The notes beneath the pieces were generated by a model. It did not search any database. It worked only from the letters and a program-made list of their open reading frames with translations, and had not been told where the DNA came from. DNA of 64,000 nucleotides from Hetaerina americana (Eukaryota; Arthropoda; Insecta; Odonata; Calopterygidae), in assembly GCA_022747635.1 (NCBI GenBank), contig JAKTNV010000268.1, positions 214,269-278,268 on the forward strand. Direction: 5' to 3'. A program made the translations under genes and the position numbers. Positions 31,651 to 41,892 of this stretch are shown one piece after another; position 1 is the stretch's first letter; every line of letters begins with the position of its first letter.

Positions 31651-32366
31651 TTTTATTTATCCTTTTTAAGCACGTACGGCTGGGGGAGGGAAACAAAGGA
31701 ATCCCCAAAGGTTCCCAATTCCTCCAAAGGTCCTCTTTGGTACCCACCCCCTGCATAAAACTCCTCAGGAAAGAACAAAGGGAAAATTCTTAATCTCGTT
31801 GTTTAAGGCAGACAAAATATGCATTCCCGGGAAAAACCGGTGTCGTCTGTATGCGCATTTCCTTTCATGGTGCCGACTGCCAACCCCACTTGTACGTCAA
31901 CACCGTAGATAGGAGCAAGAATTCATGTGTGACAATTACTTGACGTGTTTTTTTGATAATCAGGTAGACGCCGCCAAGCCATGGAAATTGTCTTCTTTTA
32001 AATAACAAAAAAACGGATCTTATTTGGATTCCATCATTTGTACTTCAAGCATTTGTACTTCAAGTTCTCTGATATCTATGTGAACAGGGGAGACTTGCAC
32101 TTTCACAAACTCAAAGGGCAATCAAATATTTGGCGGAGACAAGTTACACAAAGATTGTGAAGCTGGGAACATAACGCTTTATTTAGTTGGCACAGGAAAG
32201 TACGCAGCAATTACAGGACAATCTAATTGACATTAATTTCAGGTGAAGCTGTAGAACACATAATTACCACAACTATTAGGGGGCAGAACGACAGTATTGT
32301 TTGATCAAGACTCGGGATGTCCCTACAGTGGACAGATTTTTTATTCCGAAGAGCAGAATAGCTAAA
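31651..32366. other. possible LINE 3' end, otherwise no recognisable feature
   Basis: At 31645-31670 the minus strand reads AAGGATAAATAAAATCATTT, which would suit a polyadenylation signal and tail of an unidentified minus-strand element upstream (31670-31800, CT- and GGG-rich). Nothing recognisable from 31850 to 32339. Confidence 0.3.
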
Positions 32367-32528
32367 TTATAGTGCTGCATCAAAATTTTTCTTGACTATA
32401 AATCGGGCAATATTTTTAGCCATAAACTGTCCTTGGCTCTGTGAAATGACATCGGAAGTTATTACTTTAAAGGTATCATTGATGCCATTTGAGTGTCTGG
32501 CTGCAGATGCCATGGCATTATGGCATCC
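32367..32528 (-). CDS. candidate terminal exon of an unrecognised host gene (53 codons plus stop)
   Basis: On the minus strand a pyrimidine-rich tract ending CTATTTCAG (32537-32529) is followed by 53 open codons beginning GCHNAMASAARHSNG and ending KKNFDAAL, then TAA. An AATAAA (32345-32340) lies about 22 bases after the stop. Splice acceptor, open frame, stop and polyadenylation signal in the right order suggest a last exon. I do not recognise the protein, and upstream exons are not visible. It could also be part of a mobile element. Confidence 0.4.
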   Translation of the reverse strand, partial: GCHNAMASAARHSNGINDTFKVITSDVISQSQGQFMAKNIARFIVKKNFDAAL

Positions 32529-32929
32529 CTGAAATAGCATCGACAAACGAATTGATATGCAGTAGTCATTTGTCAAAATCGTCCAACAAAACAATCTAAA
32601 CATGAGACTTAAGAGTTAACTCAGGAAGTTTTAATGCACCTGATTTTTATTCCGTTTTTACTCAATGTGAAAACTTAAGTTTCAACAATTCTAAAGTTGA
32701 GCCAACGGCATTAACGAATTTATATTCGCAACATGGGACGATTATTGTCCATTGCTTTTGAGTTCTCTTGAGAATATTGAAGACTGTGATTGATGGGCAG
32801 ATTGTTAAGAAAGCCAGAAAAGGGAAAGAAAAGGGTTGGGATTAAATGAAAGAAGTGTCCATTATGGAATCAATGCACAAAGATGCAAAGTTGCGATTTA
32901 GAGAAAAGGTACTATACTTTCTCCACAAA
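32529..32929. other. no recognisable feature
   Basis: AT-rich. A purine-rich GAAAGGGAAAG-type stretch lies at about 32815-32840. No supported gene. Confidence 0.4.
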
Positions 32930-33375
32930 TATATGCTGGCAATTGAAGATGTTCTATAGATACTATATTTTCGTTTATTAGGTATAAAGATCAAATAATG
33001 AAAAGGAAAATCAAATTATTGGACATGTGCGGAGACATACAAACGTTTGACTTTCCTTTCTCCACAAATATATAATGGCAATTGAAGATGTTTTTCTTTC
33101 TTGCAAGCAAGAAAGTCGTTTCATGATGTATCTGGGCTTCGTTTTGGTAATATAATTTAATAAATAAGTGAATGAATAAATAACCATACATGAGAAGGAG
33201 TATATAAAATACGTAAAATATGTAATTAGATTTAAGAATGCGAACCATTGCCTATTAGTGTACACGCCTGGGCTATCTTTCCATCAATGCAAGTTAATAC
33301 CTCGTAGCTTCATTCTGGCACGATTTCTTCTTTGTTTCCAAATTCCCGCGTGCTTTGATTAGGTACACTTGGATC
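32930..33375 (-). repeat. dispersed repeat E, inverted partner of 40360-40770
   Basis: The reverse complement of this stretch is nearly the same as 40360-40770, including the CTTGCTTGCAAGAAAGAAAA hairpin-like block and CGTTTGTATGTCTCCGCACA. At 40345 the repeat abuts a Penelope-like RT fragment, so it may be a Penelope 5' or 3' region; no such protein sequence is visible here. Confidence 0.75.
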
Positions 33376-33975
33376 ACTGCAGAATGGATAATAATAACAA
33401 TTATATGGTGACAGTTTACCGCAATGCGAATAATCACAGTAGTAAATGGGGCGACTGGATAAATAACGAAGAGAGAACGGAATTTTAGCTTAAACTTGAA
33501 AAGTGAATACTACAATACTACAAGTACTAATTAAGTACTTTTTCAGGTAACTACATTTATAATACCAAAGAATATTACCGAAGTGACAAGCTGATGACGG
33601 GAGTTTAACATTAACAAATTCAACAGCTTCACGAAGCTATATATACCCTTAGTTTTGAAACTAAGAGATTCGTTAAACTTCGGTCTACATGACTTAAAAA
33701 ATCAAAAGACGAACATATCAAAACGCATGGTTTTGGCACAATTACGCGGAAATCTTTGTCGTTCTTCATTAGTATTAGGCTAGAAACACACACGCACGTC
33801 TTATTTCCGTTATTCACTTGTTTCAAAATAACAACAGTTATAACGTGCAAAAATGATACGTTTCACGAAAACATTACAGATGCAAACAATGCAATTCTCT
33901 CAGGATACATTCAGTAAAGATTTATTACTCAAATATTCTAGAACTATTTATACACCCTAATACATAGGATTTATT
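33376..33975. other. no recognisable feature
   Basis: AT-rich intergenic-looking DNA between repeat E and the CR1-like LINE. No gene or repeat recognised. Confidence 0.45.
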
Positions 33976-36900
33976 ACGAATCTACATCTACATCTACATA
34001 ATACCCCGCAAGCCGCCGCAAGGGCGTGTGGCGGGGGGTGTTAGGTCACCAACCGTAAAAAAGAAAAATACCATATGCAAAAAAACAACACGGAAAATTA
34101 CACCCACAGCAGCGCACACACTCATGCAAAAATCCCTTCATCCAATACTCATGCAAACACATATACCGCAAAACAACTAAAAACTGCACCCCATGATGCA
34201 GAACGAAAGACATCCTACAACACGGAAGCCAGGACACAACAAGCAAGAAATTGAAACATCACTACCACATGAAAATGCACCACGAAACACTCTACCCCCA
34301 AAGAGTCTATAAATGGCAGGGAATGCGACCCAACGTTGCAGGTAGCAGGAATTTGCCCCCGCGGAGAGGGACGAGGGATTGAAAGGGAAACTTAAAAACA
34401 GATGAACAGAACATGAATGAAGTCATTCGGAAAGAATGGGTTATTATAGCAAAACACATAAGGTTAGTGGAAGAGCATGCATTTAAATACAACTAATTAT
34501 TTTTTAGACGCTGAGGGTGGCAAGTGGAATTTTTGCTATCTATAACCCGGCAGTTGCTATCCCGTATTGTCCGTGGGAAGAAGGAGTCCTTGAGTCGGCT
34601 AGTTCTGGCATCTATTTCCCGAATTTTATATGCATGATCCAAGCGACTAATGTATGTAGGAGTACGAATAATTTGCGAGACCTCGGTGCTGAAACATGCG
34701 GATCTAAATTTATTTAATAATTTCAATCTTGCATTGAATCGTCTCTCAGCCAATGATTCCCACCCCAAATCCATGAGCATTTCGGTGACGCTTTGCGTTT
34801 TATCGTAGGAATTTTTTACAAAACGGGCTGCCCGGCGTTGAACCTTCTCAATTTCCCGAATGAGACCTTTTTCACTCGGATCCCACACGCTGCATGCGTA
34901 TTCTAAATGAGGCCTTACAAGAGCGTGGTAACAACGTTCCTTGACCTTCGAGTCACTTTTTCCGACAACGCGTCGAATGAATCCCAATTTTTTATTTGCT
35001 TGACCGCAGACTTTACGTATGTGAGTCCCCCAAGTTAAGTCTTTTGTGAATGTGACACCTAGGTATTTTACCGTATCAACTACTGCTAGGTCACCTCCAG
35101 CTAATTTGTAAGCAAATCCCGTTGATCTTTTAAAGAAATTTACCACTGAACATTTATTATAATTTAGAGTCAATCCCCAGTTAGAACACCATTTAGTAAT
35201 GCAATCTAAATCCTGCTCTAGAATAAAACGATCCTCATCCCCAGATATCTCCCGATAGATCACCGTGTCATCCGCGAACATCCTAATTTTACTTTTCACT
35301 TCGCGGTTCAAATCGTTAACAAAAATCAAGAAAAGCAACGGCCCGATCACACTTCCCTGAGGTACCCCCGACGTGACTCGAACGCTGTCGGAACTAGCGC
35401 CATCAAGGACTACCCTCTGTTCCCGCTCCGAAAGAAAATCTTTAACCCAACTTATGGCGCCCTTGTTTAGTCCCGCGACCTTTAATTTATGAATGAGTTT
35501 ACCATGTGGGACCTTATCAAATGCCTTTTGAAAATCTAAGAAGATGGCATCCACTTGCCTACCTCTCTCACCCGATAAAAGTAAATCATGTGTAAATAAT
35601 CCTAATTGGGTTTCGCAGGAGCGAGTTTTCCTGAATCCGTGTTGATTGTCACTTAAAAAGTTAATATTGTCAAGGTGTCTCATTATTGAACTGACAATTA
35701 TGTGCTCTAAGATTTTGCAACAGATAGAAGTGAGAGATATAGGTCTGTAATTACTGGGATCCTCCCTGCCACCACCTTTAAAAATAGGCGTTATTTGCGC
35801 GGTTTTCCAAATCTTAGGTACTTTGCACTCTGTGAGAGATTTGTTAAATATAAATTCAAGGTACGGGGCAATGTTTGGAGCTAAATGTTTTATCACCCTA
35901 GCTGGTATATTTTCGGGACCCGGGGATTTGTTGGGTTTAATCTCGTTAAGCAATTTTAGAATTCCTTGTTGGTCCACTGTTATTTTTTCCATGGGTGGAG
36001 TATGTATTGATTCTTGGAGATATGCGGTGGCAACATCATTCGAGAAAACGCTTTGGAAGAATGAATTTAAGATGTTAGCTTTACCCTCACTGTCTGTATG
36101 AATTATATTGCTACAATCCCTTAAGCAAGCCACGGTTTGTTTACTCCCATTTACTTCCCTAACATATGACCAGAAAGCTTTGGGGTCAGTGTCCAAGTGC
36201 TCGCAAAGTAATTTGCGTTTAAAGTCCAGTAAAGCGCTACGTAATTGTGTTTTGGTTTCAACTTTGGAGGATCTATATGTGTCCCATAATTGTTTATTCT
36301 CAGGGGATGATGTGTTCACGCCTGCCCTCTTTACCCTAGAGTGTAGCATTCTCTGCTTTCGAAGGGCTTTTCTAACGTCTTTATTGTACCACCTGGGGTC
36401 GCGATTTGCTTTAACGTATTTTATAGGTATGAAATCTACGATTCCTTTTTGCATGATATTGACAAATTCTGTCCAAGTTTCTTCCACGTTGACATGACTT
36501 AAGCGGGTTTTGAACTCGGGTAGTGAAGAGTTTAGTTGATTGGCAAAGGATTCAAAGTCTGCTTTATGGTAATTATAAATTTTTCTTTTTGGTTTAATGA
36601 TCTTTTTTATTTCTATGTCCAAGTGGACATTAATTGCTTTATGGTCACTCAAGCCCTCATCAGTTGATACACTAATAATACGTTCAGGCGTGTTTGTAAG
36701 AAATAGATCCAATATGTTCTTTCCACGGGTGGGCATGCGTACTGCTTGATGAAGGGAGTTACTTTGAACCAGTTTTATCATGGAATTGCAAGATTCGCGA
36801 TCGCGGGTCCCAGATTTAACGATATTGTTGTCCCAATCTATACCAGGGAGATTAAAGTGGCCACCAATTATGTTTATGCTGTTATTATATTTACGTGTAA

Positions 36901-37490
36901 AATTGTAAATTTGATCGTTGAGGGTGTGAAGTGTTTTAAAATCTGAGTCTGGAGGTCTGTAGAAAGAGCATAAATTTATGTTGGGTTGATTGGTCCGTAT
37001 TAAGGTGCACCAAACACTTTCTATGTTATTATTCTCAAATGAAACTTGCCTGCTTTCAAAATGACTTTTAACTGCCACGAAAACCCCTCCTCCGGGTCTT
37101 GTATCTCTATCGTGTCGGTAAACTTTGAAATCTATTGGGAAAATTTCTTGGTCATTTATGTCATTGCACAGCCAACTCTCTGTGCCTAATACTATATCAG
37201 CGGAATGAGTTTGGATTATGTGTTCTAGATCCGCTGATTTGTTCTTGAGGCTTCTGCAATTTATAACAAGTATAGTTAAATTATTTTGATGTTGAATAAC
37301 GTCCTTATTTGTGCCTGACTGTAATTTAGGACGCCTTTGTGGGGAAGTGCGTGTCACATGTCTTTCTAAATCAATGCCAGTTTTGTCGGTGACTTTTATA
37401 TTTTTATTAATAATATTATACGCGCCTTCCCCAGATGTTACTGACCCACTAAGTGACCTGCCCTCTATCCTAAAAAAGGCCTACAGTGGT
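33976..37490 (-). mobile_element. CR1/L2-group LINE with near-intact ORF2
   Basis: The best-preserved LINE in the window. The 3' end (33976-34060) has a repeated ATGTAG tail preceded by a GC-rich hairpin (GCAAGCCGCCGCAAGG region), as in many CR1-like elements. The 3' UTR is about 430 bp, then comes the single long ORF (37357-34493). The frame is open upstream to a TAG near 37480. ORF1 is not seen, so the copy is 5'-truncated. Its integrity suggests recent insertion. Confidence 0.9.
34493..37357 (-). CDS. CR1-like LINE ORF2 protein: endonuclease-reverse transcriptase (954 codons, catalytic Asp replaced)
   Basis: Residues about 25-245 form the apurinic-type endonuclease (VINCRSLKNK, GTESWL, YRPP, SDHKAINV). 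Residues about 430-760 form the RT: SPGPENIPARVIKH, NYRPISLTSICCKILE, QHGFRKTRSCETQL, FLDFQKAFDKV, SGVPQGSVIGPLLFLIFVND, MFADDTVIY, KYLGVTFTKDLTW. The thumb and C-terminal part follow. No stop or frameshift is seen. The endonuclease motif normally read GDFN is GHFN (IIGGHFNLPGIDW, around residue 165), so a catalytic Asp is His. The printed first codon is GTG; the true start lies upstream. It would act in the nucleus on its own RNA. Confidence 0.92.
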   Translation of the reverse strand: MTRTSPQRRPKLQSGTNKDVIQHQNNLTILVINCRSLKNKSADLEHIIQTHSADIVLGTESWLCNDINDQEIFPIDFKVYRHDRDTRPGGGVFVAVKSHFESRQVSFENNNIESVWCTLIRTNQPNINLCSFYRPPDSDFKTLHTLNDQIYNFTRKYNNSINIIGGHFNLPGIDWDNNIVKSGTRDRESCNSMIKLVQSNSLHQAVRMPTRGKNILDLFLTNTPERIISVSTDEGLSDHKAINVHLDIEIKKIIKPKRKIYNYHKADFESFANQLNSSLPEFKTRLSHVNVEETWTEFVNIMQKGIVDFIPIKYVKANRDPRWYNKDVRKALRKQRMLHSRVKRAGVNTSSPENKQLWDTYRSSKVETKTQLRSALLDFKRKLLCEHLDTDPKAFWSYVREVNGSKQTVACLRDCSNIIHTDSEGKANILNSFFQSVFSNDVATAYLQESIHTPPMEKITVDQQGILKLLNEIKPNKSPGPENIPARVIKHLAPNIAPYLEFIFNKSLTECKVPKIWKTAQITPIFKGGGREDPSNYRPISLTSICCKILEHIIVSSIMRHLDNINFLSDNQHGFRKTRSCETQLGLFTHDLLLSGERGRQVDAIFLDFQKAFDKVPHGKLIHKLKVAGLNKGAISWVKDFLSEREQRVVLDGASSDSVRVTSGVPQGSVIGPLLFLIFVNDLNREVKSKIRMFADDTVIYREISGDEDRFILEQDLDCITKWCSNWGLTLNYNKCSVVNFFKRSTGFAYKLAGGDLAVVDTVKYLGVTFTKDLTWGTHIRKVCGQANKKLGFIRRVVGKSDSKVKERCYHALVRPHLEYACSVWDPSEKGLIREIEKVQRRAARFVKNSYDKTQSVTEMLMDLGWESLAERRFNARLKLLNKFRSACFSTEVSQIIRTPTYISRLDHAYKIREIDARTSRLKDSFFPRTIRDSNCRVIDSKNSTCHPQRLKNN

Positions 37491-38339
37491 CGAGTATCCT
37501 ATCCGCTACCTTACTCGCCGCTTCCGCCGTGTAATGGACCCCAGATCGGTTAAGGGGAGTCCTGCAAGATCGGAGGGTTGGCCTCAGGTCGACGAAGGAG
37601 GCTCTTATGTCCGAGCAGAATCTCGATAGTCTCTGGTTTATGCCTACGAATACGGCACATGTCTACGTGTCAATTAACATACTGTCATGCTATTGAGAAC
37701 GAAATTAGATGTTCTACAACGCTGAATATGTGGTCACAACACAATAAAAAACGTTGTACTCATGTCGCAATTGACCCACATTGATACACATATTATTCGA
37801 CAGAAAAAACAAAACCCAATTGAATAATGTAAATATTTGAAATGCTTTGCTAAATGATGTGCTATCAGATATGCTTTACTGTTCTAAAAATGTTCATTCT
37901 TTCTCCAGGATTTCCAACATTGCCTGAACTATACATTTAGTACTGATTCCTAAACTGTGCAGTTCATGTGTGAATTCCACACGACTATCACACCGAACTT
38001 CGGGTTGATTACAGCTTTTATGGTCTCTCTCCCCCCTCCCCCTCTCGGCATTCCCCTACACATTTATTTGTACATTTATTCCTATTTATTAATTCCTAAA
38101 TAAAATAGATTTGAGATTTTAGTCATCTTGTCAGTGGTGCAAAATGACCTTAGCCCTTGATGTACCCTATAAACCCTTAATACTACTACCAGGATAACGT
38201 GATGTAACATCTATCTGCTGGTGGGTGCCCGGTAGCTCATTTACTCTAGAAGCCCCTGTCCATCAGCTACCTTTGACATTTATATTGATGCCCATGATCC
38301 TTTATTGAGAGGGCCAATGACCCTTAGTAAAAGGAGAGG
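37491..38339. other. no recognisable feature
   Basis: The first about 200 bp may be 5' LINE sequence. The rest holds a C/T-rich stretch (38025-38045) and AT-rich DNA. No supported gene. Confidence 0.4.
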
Positions 38340-38765
38340 ACCAAAGTTAGAATCCGCATGTGTCCACGTGGTGGTCTCTCACTACAATGTAGTCCTGAGG
38401 GAATAACTGACCATGTTTTGCAAGAATATTCACAGCCAAACTGTCAGCTATCAAGAGGGCCCTAAAAGACTTAAGAGAATGTAATGGCTCTTCTCTCATC
38501 TGTTCGCACTCATTGAGCTCCCTATAATCCATATCGGTCTTGTCATCAATGCACCTGATGGTTCAGGAGATCTATTATACCCTGTGGTCCCGTCAGATAA
38601 AGGGGAAGTAGGTATCTTCCATATGGACTGCTGGTCATGTGGGAATACCAGGCATTGAAAAAGCTGGCAAAGCAGCAAAGGAAGCCCTGGTCAAACTCAA
38701 AACAGACTCAGCATTGCTTCCTGAGATGGACGTCGGGGAATAAATTATAAAAGGCCAGATACCTT
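38340..38765 (+). pseudogene. LINE-type RNase H remnant
   Basis: Plus-strand frames read DSLAVNILAKH-like sequence (antisense ambiguous), RALKDLRECNGSS (about 38458-38495), and TAGHVGIPGIEKAGKAAKEAL (about 38630-38690). This resembles the end of the RNase H carried by jockey/I-group LINEs (SHVGIPGNEKAD). Frameshifts are frequent. The parent element is not identified. Confidence 0.55.
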
Positions 38766-38867
38766 TTTTAAAATAAGAGGTAATTTAAGCAATAGTTAAG
38801 GGGAGGACCCCCACTTTTTAAGTAAGGTTTCCAGGATAAATAGATAAAGAACGTACTACGGCCGAGT

Positions 38868-39700
38868 GCATGGAAAGAAAGTAAAACCCAAAGCCGTACA
38901 CTTAAGGGCACTTATAGGTGGAATATAGAAGGGGGTGGGAAAGTTATTGTTTGGCGGGAAGCCAGAAGCCCGTGACCCGTCACTCAAACAAATGATAATT
39001 AAAATAAATAGTTCTACCAATTACTCCCTTGATCAGGTATTTGCACACCAAATTGACCTTCACAAGTCGCAACCACACACCCACACAGGGTTTACGGGGC
39101 GGGAAGCCCGACACCAGTGACCCGTCACTCAAACAAATGAAAAAATAAAATAAATAGTTCAAACAATTACTCCCTTGATCAGGTATTTGCACCACAAATT
39201 GACCTTCACAAGTCGCAACCACACACACACGCAGGGTTCACGGGGCGGGAAGCCCGACGCCAGTGACCCGTCACTCAAACAAATGAAAAAATAAAATAAA
39301 AATTATATAACACTTACTCCCTCGCTCAGGTATTTGCAAACAAATTGACCTTCGCAAGTCACAAACACACACACACACACAGGGTTTACGGGGTTGGAAA
39401 CCCGGCGCCAGTGACCCGTCACTCAAACTCGGACGACACAAAAGTACAGTGCTGGAGGCCCCGTCCCGTAAACCCTGCGTGTGTGTGTGGTTGCGACTTG
39501 TGAAGGTCAATTTGGTGTGCAAATACCTGATCAAGGGAGTAATTGGTAGAACTATTTATTTTAATTTTCATTTGTTTGAGTGACGGGTCACGGGCTTCTG
39601 GCTTCCCGCCAAACAATAACTTTCCCACCCCCTTCTATATTCCACCTATAAGTGCCCTTAAGTGTACGGCTTTGGGTTTTACTTTCTTTCCAAGGTTTCC
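38868..39700. repeat. fold-back element: about 230-bp inverted arms around three 146-bp tandem units
   Basis: The left arm from 38868 (GGAAAGAAAGTAAAACCCAA, through TTGGCGGGAAGCCAGAAGCC) is the reverse complement of 39460-39690. Between the arms the block GTGACCCGTCACTCAAAC recurs at 38972, 39117, 39263 and 39411, giving periods of 145, 146 and 148 bp. AAGGTTTCCAGG occurs on both sides (about 38824 and 39692) and may be a 12-bp target duplication, with about 34 extra bases on the left. A CA-repeat (39363-39382) lies in the last unit. No transposase is encoded; small ORFs here are repeats read as protein. Confidence 0.85.
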
Positions 39701-39859
39701 AGGTTTTTACAGGAAACCGACCTGAGCGGACAACGTGAGTTTCCGTTTCTTTTTTTTAAATAATTTTGTTTATAACTATTTATATGTTTTTTATACATTG
39801 ATGTATTTATCAAAATTGGATTGAGGTTTTAAATGTTTTAAAAAGTGGTGCAAAAACAA

Positions 39860-40345
39860 CCACAGTGGTTGATGCATCCAAAAACCCCAACTATTACTGC
39901 GGGTTGGTTTCTTTGGGTAAGACCATTGCCTTTAGCTGAGAGATCTCAATGAAAATGTTGGTTAGTACGGAAGAGAGGGGTGATCCCATGGCTACACTTT
40001 CATGATATTCTATGTGCTTATCATTCCAAAGTAAGTATGAGTTCCTGAGGCAGAATTTGCGAGGTCCAGGTTAATCATTAGCTAATCCCGGTGAGGTGAG
40101 GTTTTTGATGAGTAGCATGGAGTCATCAATGGGCGTATTTGTGAACAAGGAGATTACATCAAAGGTCACCAGCATGTTGACTATTTCGACTTCAGCATTC
40201 CGAAAAATGTGAATGAAATCCATGGAAGTTTTAGCAAAAAAGTCAGTTTTTCTGGGGAAGAGTGAAGAGCATGTGCAACATATTGCACTACCTTGTGGGT
40301 TGGTGCATCGATGTTGCTGACAATGAGTCATAAGCAACATCGATG
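39860..40345 (-). pseudogene. Penelope-like reverse transcriptase fragment
   Basis: Minus strand: TSMDFIHIFRNAE, then LVTFDVISLFTNTPIDDSML (40190-40130), the Penelope RT block with LxFDVxSLFTNVP. In a second frame a NDKHIEYHESVAMGSPLS region (about 40040-39985) holds MGSPLS, the motif preceding the catalytic YxDD. The YxDD itself and everything after are absent. Confidence 0.75.
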
Positions 40346-40359
40346 CGTTAGAACCTTAA

Positions 40360-40770
40360 GTGCCATCAAAGCACGCGGAAATTTGGAAACTAAGAAGAAA
40401 AAGAACCACAATGAAACTACAAGATACTAACTTGCATTGCTTGGAACATAGCCCAGGCGTGTACACTAATAGGCAATGGTTCGCATTCTTAAATATAATT
40501 ACATATTTTATACACTCCTTCCCATGTATGGTTAATTTATTCATTCATTTATTTATTATATTACCAACACGAAGCCCGGATACATATTGAAACGACTTTC
40601 TTGCTTGCAAGAAAGAAAAACATCTTCAATTGCCATTTTATATTTCTGGAGAAAGGAAAGTCAAACGTTTGTATGTCTCCGCACATGTCCAATAATTTGA
40701 TTTTCCTTTCCATTATTTGATCTCTATACCTAATAAACGAATATATAGTATCCATAGAGCATACTTTATT
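40360..40770 (+). repeat. dispersed repeat E, copy next to the Penelope RT fragment
   Basis: See 32930-33375 for the inverted partner. It begins at the edge of the Penelope-like RT fragment and ends where repeat C copy 3 starts. Confidence 0.75.
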
Positions 40771-40837
40771 TCTCTTTAAAATTAGATCTTATTCTCAATC
40801 TAATTCGAAACCTTTCATTCTTCACTTGTTTGTTACT

Positions 40838-40851
40838 GTTGCCATGGCAAC
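40838..40851. promoter_or_regulatory. perfect RFX-type X-box palindrome
   Basis: GTTGCCATGGCAAC is the ideal palindromic binding site of RFX transcription factors, which control ciliary genes in animals. The corresponding site in copy 2 (about 15350) is mutated. Binding and any target gene are inference. Confidence 0.4.
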
Positions 40852-41732
40852 AGTGTCACCAAATGAACGAATCAAAACAAACATTATTGCGCACTTCAGA
40901 AACAGCATCCTTTACACACTCACAGACCATAGGCTTTCCTTTCCAACTGAATGTCATGGAGCAAATTCTTAACGGTATGGCTTCTCATTTGCTTAAACAA
41001 GGATATGGTGTTTCAGGTTGCTAATCTTAGTGAATGTATTTTGGAAAGAATGGACGGGTGAGATCTTTTGTGAGATATATGCCTTTTAAATTTGGAGAAC
41101 ACCTAATTACATACACAACAATAATACTTGCTGCTGAGATAGTCATGTTTTAATTGCGTTGGGCTCTGCTTGAATTGACTGTGGTATCAATCTCTGTAGA
41201 AAATATATTTGTAAATGTTCCTTTTTGAAGTAATTAAGATCTATGTTTTTGGTAAAATTAAACGGGATTCAAGTGTCAAACGACAGCTATAAACATCGTC
41301 AATAATGTTCAGAAAATAGTATTATTTCACATGCACAATGATCAAACAATACATTGAATAAAAATCATTCAAAATGGATTGTTAAAATACAATCGTTATA
41401 AATAGGGAGATTCGATATTTAAGTAGTTAACTTAAAATTAGATTTTATTGTGTTCTGTAGTGAGGGACCATTTTATTTAATATGCTGAATCAATTTGCAA
41501 ATACACCTATTAATGCCACAAATCCCTTGCTGTTGTGAAATACTCCTTTTTATTTATGGTGATTGTGACCTAAATTCATTTCTTCTTCTTCATTCTGTTC
41601 GATTGGCATTGCTTTTATTCTTGAAAATGCCATTATTTAAGGATACAAGTGTGACCTTTATATTTCAAATGCATTTAATGTATTCACTTTCACAGCAAAC
41701 CGATAATGGTTGATTATATGCAGTTTAATTGA

Positions 41733-41892
41733 GTACACTATGCATTTAGATGGGCTTTATTTTTATGCAAATTCAGGTTCAATGGAAACAAAATTTAATG
41801 AAATATTGGAGCAATGTAAGACAATAAGAAGTCTCCTTGAATTTGAGTGTTTGTGTACAATAATTAAAAAATGTTTAACATCACCAATATAA
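41733..41892 (+). other. conserved open segment in repeat C, unrecognised
   Basis: After an acceptor-like CTATGCATTTAG, codons read GLYFYANSGSMETKFNEILE and on to a TAA. The same reading, with stops or one-base indels, is recognisable in copy 1 (about 320-460) and copy 2 (about 16425-16520). Similar peptide content in diverged copies hints at former coding sequence. I cannot name it. Confidence 0.3.

Noticed and set aside
34493..37357. 954-codon ORF as a domesticated host gene
   Set aside because: It has full LINE architecture, a LINE 3' hairpin and repeat tail, and a changed nuclease residue; no sign of host exons or promoter.
38935..39628. ORFs with repeated NYSLDQVFAHQIDLHKSQPH-type segments on both strands
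   Set aside because: Same peptides on opposite strands come from the inverted arms of the fold-back element.
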